Assembly: GCA_036898135.1 (NCBI GenBank)
Contig: CM072514.1
Location: 7,843,393-7,907,392 of the forward strand
Direction: 5' to 3'
Length of the DNA: 64,000 bases
Origin: Oncomelania hupensis
Taxonomy: Eukaryota > Mollusca > Gastropoda > Littorinimorpha > Pomatiopsidae
Shown here piece after piece: positions 1-9,724 of the stretch. Every line of letters starts with the position of its first letter. The first letter of the stretch is position 1. The notes under the pieces are model-generated. The model was not told the DNA's origin, searched no databases, and worked only from the letters and a program-made list of their open reading frames with translations. A program made the position numbers and the translations under genes.

Positions 1-660
1 TGCGGGACGGTGGAACAGCTCCCTCAAGGTCTGCAGATGCTCCTTCCAGGTCTGGGTGTGGACTTCATGTTCGACCAAAGTCGTAGAGCCTGGGACATCA
101 CTGAAGCTATGGGGAAATTCGCCCATAAGGTCCTTGAGCTCCAACTTTTGACCTTCCGTCAAGCCTGGTCCTAGCTTAACGTCATCGATGCCTTCTTTGC
201 TGTGGAAGTCTCCAAGATCCAACAGTTCTTCGCTGTCAAAGCTGTCGTCGGTCTCAGCTGCTGTGGCTGCGTGCACAGTCTCTGTTGGCCTTTCCACGTA
301 CAGCTTAAGGAGGTTGGCGTGGTATATCTTGGAATGCTGGCCGACCTTCACCTTGTAGTCGTTGATTCCCACCACGGTCTCCACTTCGTACGGGCCTTTC
401 CACTGCATCAGCAACTTATTATGATCGGTAGGTAGCAGCACCAGCACTTTGTTGCCAGGTTTGAACTTCCTGTTCACAGCCCTTCGATCGTAGTAGTGCT
501 TTCCACAGTCTTGGGACTTCTTCAGGTTTTCTCTGGCTATCTCGAGAGTCTGCTCCAGCTTCTCCCGTAGCTCAAACACGTACTGGTAGCTGTTCTTCAC
601 CTCTGGGGTGTCTACTTCTTTCGTCCACAGTTCTTTTAGGATGTGCATCGGCCCTCGGAT
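1..660 (-). pseudogene. Integrase C-terminus (GPY-like) followed by reverse transcriptase start
   Basis: Minus-strand translation shows the post-core integrase region with KHYYDRRAV and LLMQWKGPYEV (GPY/F-type module) at about 330-460, then an acidic linker. About 52-140 holds the classic start of a gypsy reverse transcriptase (MGEFPHSFSDVPG, LVEHEVHT). It is followed at once by QTWKEHLQTLRELF, a motif that normally lies well over 100 residues later, just after the catalytic YxDD. The finger and palm parts, including the catalytic aspartates, are missing. This proves both the integrase-first order and an internal deletion. Confidence 0.75.
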
Positions 661-1313
661 GGTTCTTCCGTACAGCAGCTCGAACGGAGAAAAGCCGGTG
701 GACTCCTGCGGTACTTCTCTGTAGGCGAAAAGTAAGGCGTTGATAAGCGATGCCATTGTCTGGGCTGCTCGCTGCACAGTTTCTTCAGGGTGGACTTCAG
801 CGTAGCATTGAACTTCTCGACAAGCCCGTTGCACATCGGATGGTAGGGTGTCGTAGTCAAATGCCGGATGCTCAGCAGTCTGTTGACCTCCTTCATGCAG
901 TCAGAGACGAACTGCGTCCCGAGGTCTGTCAGGATCTCTTCAGGCACTCCAAGTCTACTGAACATGTCCACTAGCGCCTCTGCAACAGTTTCAGTGTCAA
1001 TCTTCTTCAGTGGCACTGCTTCTGGGTACCGAGTTGCATAGTCCACTAAAGTCAGTACCCACCGATGACCTTCTTCACTCGGAGGTCTTATTTCGCCGAT
1101 TAAGTCTAAGGCCACCCTCTTGAAAGGTCGGTCGATCAGAGGCATCCTCTGCATAGGCACTTTCGGGACCCTTCCTCGAGGTATGGTCTTCTGGCAAATG
1201 TCACATGATCGGCAGAAAACGGCTGACGTCCGCATGAAGTCCTGGGTAGAACACCGCCTGGATTCTATCCGACGTCTTCTTGATACCCAGGTGACCTTCC
1301 ATGATTGAGTCAT
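636..1313 (-). pseudogene. Integrase core (DDE) of gypsy element 1, frameshifted
   Basis: The frame contains the end of the zinc-binding domain (CDICQKTI) and an rve-type integrase core with all three acidic positions visible: D in ALDLIGEI, D in TDLGTQF and E in GLVEKFN. TDLGTQF replaces the usual TDRG/TDQG. The frame takes over from the gag-protease ORF by a shift near 1210-1310, and a one-base deletion near 747 shifts the C-terminal part. Integrase inserts the cDNA into host DNA. Probably inactive because of the frameshifts. Confidence 0.8.
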
Positions 1314-3303
1314 GCGCTACTTCCATCACCTGGCGCCTCAGGGGTAACGGTACCAATACTTGACGTAGTGGTTTCCCTCCGTTGACCCTCGGGTGCTGGA
1401 AGATTCGATACAGGATCTTGGCCTTCACCTCAAAATAGACCGTGCCACTGCCCTTGGTCACGTGGTCTTGGCGGTTCCTATACTTGTTTAAAGTGCTATC
1501 AGCTTCCTGGAGCTGGATCAGCTTATCTCTGTCCACGATGGCAGCTTTGGAGTTGTCGGCGACCTTCAGTGGCGTAGACATCTTGTCTCTCTTGGCCTGG
1601 GCCCTGGTAGTAACAGCACTGACGATCTCTGGTCGGCAGGGCTGAGCCGGAGTAACCACATTGTCCCGTAGCAGCTCTGTAAGGTCTCCATCGGGAAACG
1701 GCAATGGATCCTCCTCCACAACTTCGACGCGTTGGGTTGAGGCAGGACTCCACTCTGGATCGGGGTCGTCGGGTCGTCTCGCGCCGTCGATATTCCCGAT
1801 CATCAAATCATACAGCGGCTTCTTCAGGCAAACCGCTTCGACTTCGCCTATGTAGAAAGGTGTGCTGACTTGAATTTTTGCAACTGGCGCTTTCACACAT
1901 TTGCTGTCGGCCATGAGTGTCCATTTAGAATCGCCAGTGAATTGTTCTTTAGCGATTAGGTCTTCTCTGACGATGACCCCACTGCAGCCAGAGTCTCTTA
2001 AGACAGTCACTTCATGATTTCCGACGCGTCCCTTGGAAACAGGCATGTTCTGGACGGTCATCGCTGCGCTGGCGACGACGGGGATGGATTTCCCGTTGGC
2101 AAGGAGAAGTTGGCCATCGGTCATGCACTCTTGCACGTCCGCAGGAGTAGCTGTGCGCTTGGTCTCACTCGGAAGAATGACGCTCCCGCCGCACACTTGA
2201 TGGTCAGATCTACTGGTTTGCCGTTGATTGGAGAACCGCCTCTGCCGGTTGCCCGCCGCTGCGTTGTCCGTACTGCTCCGCTGTCCGCTACTTTTGTTTT
2301 GAGGACAATTAGCCGCCCTGTGGTCTGTAGCGTTGCAGGTGAAACAGCCTCTTGAATGCCCTTCCCTGGGAGGAGGCGTGGAGTCCGTCTGTCTCTGGCT
2401 CGTCTGGCTCCCTTGGATCTGGTTCCCATGGTTTCCAGTCTTCTGAAAATGTTTCGTCGCGCTTGGTGGCCCCAGGGTCTTCCCATGAGCGATGAGATAT
2501 CTTTCAGCAGTCTGAGTCACATCTTTAAGCGTCTGCAGCTTTTGCTCTTCTAAGTGGGTCGCTAGGTCCTTGTGACAGGCATTGAGAAATTGTTCCTTCA
2601 CGATCAGGTCATGGAGACTGTCGTAAGACTTCCTTTCGCCTGATAACTCCACCCACTTGTGTAGATATGACGGCAGGCGCTCCACAAACTGCTTTGGCGT
2701 CTCGTCTGACTTAGGCCGGCATTCACGGAAGCGTTTACGGTAGCCCTTCTCTGTAAAGTTGTAGCACTGCAACAGGGCCTCTTTCAAGACGTCGTAGTTT
2801 TTGGCGTCATCGTTCGACAGTCTGGTGTAAACTTCGAGAGCTTGCCCCGTCAGAAGTGCACTCAGTCGAATTGCCCAGTCTTGAGGTTGCCAGTTGGAGC
2901 TTTCGGCGAACCTTTCGAATCTCGCCAGATAGCTGTCGATCTGGTCCTTCCCGTCGACGAAAGCTGGCAATTTTGGAGCCGTATGGTCGTTGGTGACTTG
3001 TGGCGCATGCTGATTGTTCTGGATACGCGCCAACTCTAGCTGGTACTGACGCTCAGCCTCTCTTTCCTCTCTTTCTTCTCGGCGCCGCTGTTCTTCTGAT
3101 TCTCTGTCTTCTCGGCGACGTTGTTCTTCTATTTCTAGACGCTTCTGTTCTAATTCTCTTTCTTCACGCCGTCGCTCATCTTCTCTTTCTTCACGCTGAC
3201 GTTGTTCTTCTCTTTCTTGTATTCTCTCCTGAGACTTGACGTACTCCGTCAGCTGTTTGCCTTTTAGATTCAGTTGCATCCCTTTCTGCCAGAAGTCAGC
3301 CAT
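1201..3303 (-). CDS. Gag-protease polyprotein, ending in integrase zinc-binding region
   Basis: A 700-residue open frame starting at ATG 3303. Residues ~20-95 are a highly charged coiled coil rich in E, R and Q. Residues ~110-290 resemble retrotransposon Gag (PAFVDGKDQIDSYLARFERF). A CCHC zinc knuckle follows (CFTCNATDHRAANC, ~residue 317). A retropepsin-like domain has RDSGCSG where D-T/S-G is expected and IGN further on. After a TRAQAKR linker comes the H2C2 zinc-binding region that normally heads integrase (VAHDSIMEGHLGIKKT). No reverse transcriptase lies between protease and integrase. The frame breaks at ~1210-1310 and integrase continues in the overlapping frame. Gag would form the particle and protease would mature it. 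Confidence 0.8.
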   Translation of the reverse strand: MADFWQKGMQLNLKGKQLTEYVKSQERIQEREEQRQREEREDERRREERELEQKRLEIEEQRRREDRESEEQRRREEREEREAERQYQLELARIQNNQHAPQVTNDHTAPKLPAFVDGKDQIDSYLARFERFAESSNWQPQDWAIRLSALLTGQALEVYTRLSNDDAKNYDVLKEALLQCYNFTEKGYRKRFRECRPKSDETPKQFVERLPSYLHKWVELSGERKSYDSLHDLIVKEQFLNACHKDLATHLEEQKLQTLKDVTQTAERYLIAHGKTLGPPSATKHFQKTGNHGNQIQGSQTSQRQTDSTPPPREGHSRGCFTCNATDHRAANCPQNKSSGQRSSTDNAAAGNRQRRFSNQRQTSRSDHQVCGGSVILPSETKRTATPADVQECMTDGQLLLANGKSIPVVASAAMTVQNMPVSKGRVGNHEVTVLRDSGCSGVIVREDLIAKEQFTGDSKWTLMADSKCVKAPVAKIQVSTPFYIGEVEAVCLKKPLYDLMIGNIDGARRPDDPDPEWSPASTQRVEVVEEDPLPFPDGDLTELLRDNVVTPAQPCRPEIVSAVTTRAQAKRDKMSTPLKVADNSKAAIVDRDKLIQLQEADSTLNKYRNRQDHVTKGSGTVYFEVKAKILYRIFQHPRVNGGKPLRQVLVPLPLRRQVMEVAHDSIMEGHLGIKKTSDRIQAVFYPGLHADVSRFLPIM

Positions 3304-3800
3304 CTTGATGCTTCTGGAAAGTTCTTTTCTGGAAAAGTTCTTTTTCTAAAAAGTTCTTGACTGTGCTGCCCCCTTCTAGACTGTTCTAGAACAGCACACT
3401 TTCTGCAGTAGCGCTGATGCTTGTCACTAGTCGCTTTCGCTGACGCAGGCCCCGCTGTCCTCGTCGTATGCGACGCTGCACCACGCTGGTGTTGATGTAC
3501 ACGCTCCTGTGCTGAAGTAGACACGACGTCCGCTCGTCGCTCTCTGTAACACTGGCGATGTAGCTCCGAGACTGTCCCTCGACGTAGTCTTGCGGCAGCC
3601 ACGTAGTCCCGATCTGTTGTTCGCTCACGAAGCAACTCTTCAGCGACTACACGCCCTTGCAGTCAACCCGAACCTATCGGATGTAGTCCCAGTATGTTGG
3701 CCCCTCTCGACGCAACTCGTTGGCGGCTACCCTCGATGACTGCCTCTCGTAACGTTGACTCGCTTGTTGTAGCAGTTGAACCCTTGGCTATGGCGTGAAT
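3304..3800 (-). other. Leader of gypsy element 1 between PBS and gag
   Basis: About 500 bp between the primer-binding-like site and the gag ATG. Its main open frame (3270-3635) is arginine-rich, resembles no family I know and overlaps the gag start, so I treat it as untranslated leader. Just before gag there is a run of related short repeats around AGAACTTTT/TCCAGAA. Confidence 0.5.
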
Positions 3801-3816
3801 CGCGGCTTGACCCCCA
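3801..3816 (-). other. Primer-binding-site-like sequence
   Basis: Minus-strand TGGGGGTCAAGCCGCG begins three bases inside the LTR end. TGG at this position is expected for pairing with a tRNA 3' CCA end. I did not assign the tRNA. Confidence 0.45.
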
Positions 3817-3819
3817 AAA

Positions 3820-4450
3820 TGTTACACTCAGTTTGATGATGGTGTTTTTCTTTATCAGTATCCGATTCAGCCCCAATGCTGAATTCCTGATAAGGTGTAA
3901 CTCAGATTCGTTTATTCACGCAGCCTGCTCAAGCAGCATACAAGTCACAAAGTCGACGTATGAAGTTTTCCACTTTTATTCAGCATACATCAACAACTGC
4001 GTACAATTCTCAACTCAACAACTTTCAAATTTACTTTCCAGCTTCACTATCAACAACAATCACTCTCATTTTTGAAACAGCGCGGCATTTAAATAGTCTC
4101 TTGATACTCCCGAATAACCTGGATCAATCTCGTTTGACGCAATTTAACCAATCGCTTCTAACTTCGTCATTACTGTCTTACGTCATACATAATTATTTCC
4201 CGTCCCAGAATATTCGCCATTATCTACGTCCATCAAGAAACTTCGATCGATAGTAAACAAGCCGATCCAGAGAATTCTACAACGATATCAACTAACGAAA
4301 ATTATCAACGTTATACAAAGCCTCTCCTAACAACAATGCAAACTCAAATCAAAGGTAAATAAACACCATCATTGAATACTTTGCAAAACGAAACGATTAG
4401 ATCTATCGTGCGCGCTTCCGACGTACTACCATTCGCGTTTCAACGTAACA
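3820..4450 (-). repeat. Complete 5' LTR (631 bp) of gypsy element 1
   Basis: The ends form the short inverted repeat TGTTAC...GTAACA (on the plus strand TGTTACACTC at 3820 and CAACGTAACA ending at 4450). On the minus strand it contains a TATA-like TATTTAAAT (4087-4095) followed downstream by two AATAAA polyadenylation signals (plus-strand tttatt at 3975-3980 and 3911-3916). This is the expected U3-R-U5 polarity for an element reading leftwards. The right boundary coincides with the point where LINE coding similarity begins. Confidence 0.8.
4087..4095 (-). promoter_or_regulatory. TATA-like box of LTR promoter
   Basis: TATTTAAAT on the minus strand inside the LTR, about 110-180 bp upstream of two AATAAA signals. 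The position fits a U3 promoter driving the leftward element. Confidence 0.5.
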
Positions 4451-5241
4451 CGGGCTGGGTAGAGGGTAACAGCAAGTTAACGGAATCGCAGGCAGGATTT
4501 AGAAAGGGGTATTCTACCGCCGACCATATTTTTACCTTAAATGCCATAGCACAGAAATGTTTAAGTAAAAAGGGAGAAAAGCTGTATGCCTGCCTCGTGG
4601 ACCTGAAAAAAGCCTTTGATTCTGTCCAACATCAGCCATTGTTCGAATTTCTTTTTCACACTAATAATATTGAGGGGAAATTTATGAAAGCAATTGTATC
4701 TATATATAGAACTGTGTTGTCCTGTGTAAGGGTTCAAGATAAACTTACAAAATTTTTTGACTGCCCAGTCGGTTTGCGTCAAGGTTGTATCTTGAGCCCA
4801 GAAATCTTTTCCTTATTTATTAACGAAGTAGCGACAGCAATTGATAACAATGGATTGCATGGTATACAGTTATTACCTAACTTGATTGACCTGTTTTTGT
4901 TATTGTTCGCAGACGATATCGTGCTGATGTCAATCACCCCTCGCGGGTTACAGAATCAAATTAATATTTTAAATAATGCATGCAAAAGACTGTACCTGAA
5001 TGTTAACATAGACAAGACCAAAATAATTGTTTTTCGCAAGGGAGGGTTTTGGGGAAGAGCTGAATCATGGCATCTCGATGGAAAGCACCTACAAGTTGTC
5101 AATGAATATAATTATCTCGGATTTATTTTTACCACCAAGACGAGTATCAAGAAAGGTGTTGATGCGCTAGCATTAAAAGGCAAGAAGGCCTGTTTTGAAT
5201 GTGTTAGAAATATTTCACTAAACATGCGTCATAGTCATTAA
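4451..5241 (+). pseudogene. LINE reverse transcriptase fragment, 5' end cut by gypsy LTR
   Basis: Open for about 260 residues. It shows the ordered motifs of a non-LTR reverse transcriptase: LTESQAGFRKGYST, LVDLKKAFDSVQH, GLRQGCILSPEIFSLFINE, FADDIVLM (catalytic DD) and VNIDKTKIIVFRKGG, then NYLGFIF in the thumb. The ORF starts exactly where the gypsy LTR ends (4450), so the N-terminal half was separated by that insertion or lost. It stops at 5241, shorter than a full RT plus C-terminal domain. I cannot assign a clade securely. Confidence 0.8.
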
Positions 5242-5321
5242 AAGCTATTTCTGAGAGGTTAAAACTAAAAATCATAAGGGCTTGTGGATGATAACTGTTT
5301 TGCTTTTGTTTAATTGCATCT
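5242..5321. other. Short AT-rich interval between two LINEs
   Basis: Untranslated remainder of the preceding LINE or its flank. It ends where the (ATCCT)n tail of the next, opposite-strand LINE begins. No other feature seen. Confidence 0.4.
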
Positions 5322-7150
5322 ATCCTATCCTATCCTATCCCGTAACTCGGAGGTTGTAGGGACACCAAAGATGATCGTTTAACCAGCATACTCCATCTTT
5401 CCTTGTCCTCAGCAACCCTGATTGTTTGGCTCTGTGTCAAACCAGTCCATTCTCGAATGTTGTCCTCCCGCTATCTCGGTCTCCCTCTTCTTCTACCTCC
5501 TTTCAATGTGTCTTGCAGGATGGTCTTTGCAAGACCTGATGATTTGGTGACGTGGTCATACCATCGGAGTTTCCGGTTTTTCACCATTGTGAGCAGGTCA
5601 TCGTGTTGTCCAGTGGCTTGTGTGATGGTTTTTCTGACTTCGTCGTTGGTGATGTGTTGGGTATAGGAAATGCCCAGAAGTCTTCTGTACCACCTCATTT
5701 CCATGCCTTGTATTCTTCTTTGTAGATCTGCTGTGAGGGTTCATGTTTCACAAGCATAAAGGAAGATGGAGATGACATGGGAGCGCAGCAGTCTTACCTT
5801 GGAATGTAAACTGATGGTCCTGTCTTTCCACATGGGCTTTAACCTCGCCAAGGCAGCAGTTGTTTAATACAATGGCTCCTAAATATGTGAAGCTATGCGC
5901 TGTGTTCAGGGATCGGCCTTGGACTTTGATATCCGTGTTGATGACATTGGTGTTGTTGGTCATCATTTTGGTCTTCTCTGCACTTATTTCCATTCCATAG
6001 GCTCTGGAGGTGGTTTGAAGCCTCTGTACCAGTTGTTCAAGTTCTTGTTCCTCTCCAGACAATCCATCAATGTCATCCGCAAAAGAAGGTTGGAGATTGC
6101 TCCTCTCCCTATGCTGAGTGTGCCTTCGTGATCTGCAAGGGCATCTGACATGATGCGCTCTAGGAAAATGTTGAAGAGTGTTGGAAAAAGTAGGCATCCA
6201 TGACGCACACCGTTTGTTTTCGATGGCGCTGTTGTGGAGGACTGCACTGGTAGCCTTGTCATACAGGCTTTTGATGACTTCAATAATTTTAGGGCTGATG
6301 TTCACTCTCATGGTTGCCCACAGAGCTGCATGCCAGACTCGGTCAAACGCCTTTTTGAAGTCTACGAACACATGATATAGATGTTGTTGGTGCTCTAAGT
6401 ATTTCTCGCAGATTATTCTTAGGTTGAAAATCTGTTCAGTAGTAGTTCGCCCTGCCCTGAATCCTGCTTGTTCTTCAGCAATGATTTGTTCAGCTTGGGG
6501 TTTCGACCTGTTGAGTATTATTTTCAGGAGGACCTTGCTGGAATGGCTGATAAGGCTGATGGTGCGGTAATTTTCACATTCCTGAAGGTTACCTTTTTTG
6601 GGAAGAGTGATGACAAGCGACTGGGTCCATGGTGTAGGCCACTCCCCACTCTGTCAGGTGTTGTTACATATAATGGTGAGTGCGTCAATCATCGCTTCTC
6701 CTCCTGTTTGAACCAGTTCCGCGGGTATGTTTTCCACTCCCGCTGACTTGCCCTTCTTCAGCGATTGCACTGCTGCCTCAACTCCTTCCCGGAGAATTGG
6801 GAGGATTTCTTCTTCTTTTCTGTTTTCATGACATGCTATAACTGATGGGTCTCCATTTGGTGTGTGGTTGTAAAGGTCAGAGCAGTACTCTTTCCATCTG
6901 TCCAAGACTTCTTGTTCTTCTGTAAGGCACATGCCAGACTTGCTTTGGATCGTGGAGACCATGGGCTGTTTAACACATGTCAGCCGCTTCACAGTCTGGT
7001 AGGCCTTTTTGCTGTTCTTCTTGTTCAGACTGTTCTCTATTTTCTGTCATTGATCTTCTATCCAGTTTTTCTTTGCTGTGCGCATGCCTTTTCGGATGTC
7101 ATTGTTGATTTTTCGGTAGGCATCAGATCCATGTGAGTTGTTCTTCTTTT
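5322..7150 (-). mobile_element. (GGATA)n-tailed LINE, 5'-truncated minus-strand copy
   Basis: On the minus strand it runs from the linker upstream of reverse transcriptase (7150) to the 3' tail at 5326-5345. RT motifs are recognisable but broken by frameshifts: KGKSAGVENIPAELVQ, VDFKKAFDRVWHAALW, FADDIDGLSGEEQELEQL, the MEMRWYRRLLGISYTQHI C-terminal region, and GRRRGRPR. The endonuclease domain is absent. It lies head-to-head with the plus-strand copy starting at about 7190. The 3' end has the family's conserved GTTACGGGAYAGGATAGG signature. Confidence 0.8.
5748..6371 (-). pseudogene. Reverse transcriptase palm of (GGATA)n LINE, broken
   Basis: Minus-strand frame with FVDFKKAFDRVWHAALWATM and, after a frameshift around 6150-6230, SFADDIDGLSGEEQELEQL with the catalytic DD, then AYGMEISAEKTKMM and FTYLGAIV. 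The RQGCLL block is in another frame (5984-6283). The plus-strand sister copy at 8640-9190 shows the same blocks. Non-functional. Confidence 0.75.
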
Positions 7151-7194
7151 TCATCTCTTTTATTATCATCTTTATCATTTTTTTATCATCATTA

Positions 7195-7681
7195 CCATCA
7201 TCCAGGCCTATGCCCCAACAGCAGACTATGACGACAGCGAAGTGGAGGATTTCTATGAAAATCAACAGGCTGTCCTTGACCAAGTGCCGAAGAAGGACAT
7301 AGTCATAGTGGAAGGCGACTGGAATGCCTAGGTTGGCCAAGATGCGCACCACAATTGGGGAGACACATTTGGATTCCACTGCAACGACGAGACAAATGAC
7401 AGGGGTCTGAGACTCTTGGAGTTTGCCATACAACAATCTGATACTGGCAAACACGCTTGGTCTCCACAAACACTCCAGACGATGGACATGGCACAGTCCC
7501 GGCGGGGTGCATCACAACCAGATCGACTACATCATGGTCAAGAAACGCTTCAGATCAAGCATCACCATTGGCAGGACACGCACTTTTCCAGGAGCAGACA
7601 TCGGAAGCGACCACGATCTCGTGATGATGTCTATCCGACTCCACTCGAAGAGAGTAAATACAGCAAAAGTGCACTAGACTG
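7195..7681 (+). pseudogene. APE-type endonuclease of (GGATA)n LINE
   Basis: In shifting frames the region shows apurinic-endonuclease-like motifs: YAPTADYDD, VEGDWNA (followed by a stop at 7330), HNQIDYIMVKK and ADIGSDHDLVMMS with the catalytic SDH. LINE endonucleases nick target DNA to prime reverse transcription. Frames 7416-7682 and 7423-7677 each hold part of it. Inactive as it stands. Confidence 0.75.
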
Positions 7682-9710
7682 AAGTTCGACCTGGACAAAC
7701 TGCAAGACCCGGAGGTGGCAGAACTATTTCAGGCCACAATTGGAGGGAAATTTGCACCACTGCTCATTTTGGGGGCTGGTGAAGTAGATGTCAACACCAT
7801 GACCACCATCTACAACTCAGCTGTGACAGATGCCGCCACTGAGATCCTTGGCAAGCACCGACCAAATAAGAAGCTGTGGATCACACCTGAACTTTTGGAT
7901 CTGTGTGATAAACGAAAAGAGATAAAAAGAAAAAAAGAAAAAAAAAAGAAAAAAAAAAGAACACCAGGAATTAGAGAACAGTCTGAACAAGAACAACAGC
8001 AAGAAGGCCTACCAGACTGTGAAGCGGCTGACAAGTGTTAAACAGCCCAAGGTCTCCACGATCCAAAGCAAGTCTGGCATATACCTTACAGAAGAACAAG
8101 AAGTCTTGGACAGATGGACCGAATACTGCTCTGACCTTTACAACCATACACCAAATGGAGACCCAACAGTTCTAGCATGTCTAGAGAACAGAGAAGAAGA
8201 AATCCTCCCAATTCTCCGGAAAGAAGTTGAGGCAGCAGTGCAATCGCTGAAGAAAGGGAAGTCAGCGGGAGTGGACACCATTCCCGCGGAATTGCTACAA
8301 GCAGGAGGAGAAGCGATGATTGATGCTCTCACCATTATCTGTAACAAGATCTGGCAGAGTTGGGAGTGGCCTACACCATGGACCCAGTCGCTTGTCATCA
8401 CTCTTCCCAAAAAAGGTAACCTTCAGGAGTGTGAAAATTACCGCACCATCAGCCTCATCAGCCATCCCAGCAAGGTCCTCCTGAAAATAATACTCAACAG
8501 GTTGAAACCCCAAGCTGAACAAATCATAGCTGAAGAACAACCAGGATTCATGGCAGGGCGAAGTACCACTGAACAGATTTTCAACTCAGAATAATCTGTG
8601 AGAAATACCTACAGCACCTACAACATCTATATCATGTGTTCATAGACTTCAAGAAGGCGTTTGACCGAGTCTGGCATGCAGCTCCATGGGCACAATGAAA
8701 GTGTACAACATCAGCCCTAAAATTATTGACGTCATCAAAAGCCTATATGACAAGGCTACCAGTGCAGTGCTCCATAACAGCGTCATGGGGAACTGGTTCA
8801 GAACAACAATCAGTGTGCGTCAAGGATGCCTACCCTCTTCAACACTCTTCAACATCTTCCTATAGCGTCTAATGTCAGATGCTCTTGCAGATCACGAAGG
8901 CACAGTCAGCATAGGAGGTAGAGCAATCTCCAATCTTCGTTTTGCGGATGACATTGATGGATTGTCTGGAGAGGAACAAGAACTTGAACTACTGGTACAG
9001 AGGCTTCAAACCACCTCCAGAGCCTATGGAATGGAAATAAGTGCGGAGAAGACCAAAATGATGACCAATAACACCAATGGCATCAACACGGACATCAAAG
9101 TCCAAGGCCGATCCCTGAACACAGCGCATAGCTTCAAATATTTGGACAGGAAGTCCTCTCCAGGATCGCACAAACAACTGCTGCTCTGACAAGGTTGAAG
9201 CCCATTTGGAAAGACAGGACCATCAGTCTACATTCCAAAGTAAGACTGCTGCGCTCCCTTGTCATCTTTATCTTCCTATATGTTTGCGAAGCATGGACCC
9301 TCACAGCAGATCTACAACGAAGAATACAAGGCATGGAGATGAGGTGGTACAAAAGACTTCTGGGCATTTCAAATACCCAACACATCACCAACGACGAAGT
9401 CCGAAAAACCATCACACAAGCCATTGGAGAACACGATGACCTGCTCACAGTGGTGAAAAAACGGAAACTCCGATGGTATGGCCACGTCACCAGATCATCA
9501 GGCCTTGCAAAGACCATTCTGCAAGGGACAGTGCAAGGAGGTAGAAGAAGAGGGAGACCGAAAAAGAGGTGGGAGGACAACATTCGAGAATGGACTGGTT
9601 TGACACTGAGCGAAGCCATCAGGGCTGCTGAGGACAGAGAAAGATGGAGTATGTTGGTTAAACGATCATCTTTGGTGCCCCTACGACCTCCGGGTTATGG
9701 GGCAGGATAG
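7681..9710 (+). pseudogene. Reverse transcriptase and C-terminus of (GGATA)n LINE
   Basis: The longest open part is 8019-8594 (KKGKSAGVDTIPAELLQ, LPKKGNLQECENYR, EEQPGFMAGRSTTEQIF). It stops at 8594, before the FKKAFDRVWHA block (8645). Palm motifs follow: VRQGCLPSS, FADDIDGLSGEEQEL (8941-8990), EISAEKTKMM. The C-terminal frame 9195-9710 is open (RRIQGMEMRWYKRLLGI, KKRKLRWYGHVTRSSGLAKT, RRRGRPKKRWEDNI) and ends in the tail. Enzyme blocks are complete in number but not in one frame. Confidence 0.8.
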
Positions 9711-9724
9711 GATAGGATAGGATC
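9706..9724 (+). repeat. (GGATA)n 3' tail of LINE
   Basis: Tandem GGATA units directly follow the last coding block and the GTTATGGGGCA signature. The same tail ends the copies at 5322, 18095, 22381, 23838 and 51515. Such a short tandem 3' end is typical of RTE/CR1-like LINEs. Confidence 0.8.

Larger units (their letters stand above)
1..4450 (-). mobile_element. Ty3/gypsy-type LTR retrotransposon, integrase-first order, 3' part outside window
   Basis: Reading the minus strand from 4450 leftwards: LTR (3820-4450), primer-binding-like site (3801-3816), about 500 bp of leader, gag with coiled coil and zinc knuckle, retropepsin, H2C2 zinc-binding region, integrase core, GPY-type domain, then the start of reverse transcriptase at the left window edge. 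Integrase therefore precedes reverse transcriptase, the order known from Gmr1-like elements and not typical gypsy. The reverse transcriptase is internally deleted: its N-terminal stretch runs directly into a late-palm motif near position 52. The element sits inside a LINE whose sequence resumes at 4451. The other LTR lies off the left edge, so a target duplication cannot be checked. Confidence 0.85.
7190..9724 (+). mobile_element. (GGATA)n-tailed LINE, longest copy (endonuclease to tail)
   Basis: From the endonuclease N-terminal part (IIQAYAPTADYDD, ~7195) through reverse transcriptase to a (GGATA)n tail at 9707-9724. It is probably RTE/BovB-like, judging from the endonuclease wording and the terminal RRLLGIS-DHIT-type region, but I did not run a phylogeny. 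Several stops and frameshifts break it. An A-rich patch (7925-7962) replaces part of the linker that the minus-strand copy still has. Confidence 0.8.

Noticed and set aside
202..435. Plus-strand frames over 1-3640
   Set aside because: Antisense shadows of the minus-strand gypsy polyprotein.
5322..9724. Single twin-primed LINE insertion explaining the inverted pair
   Set aside because: Both arms contain the RT region and their own (GGATA)n 3' tails, so they are two insertions.
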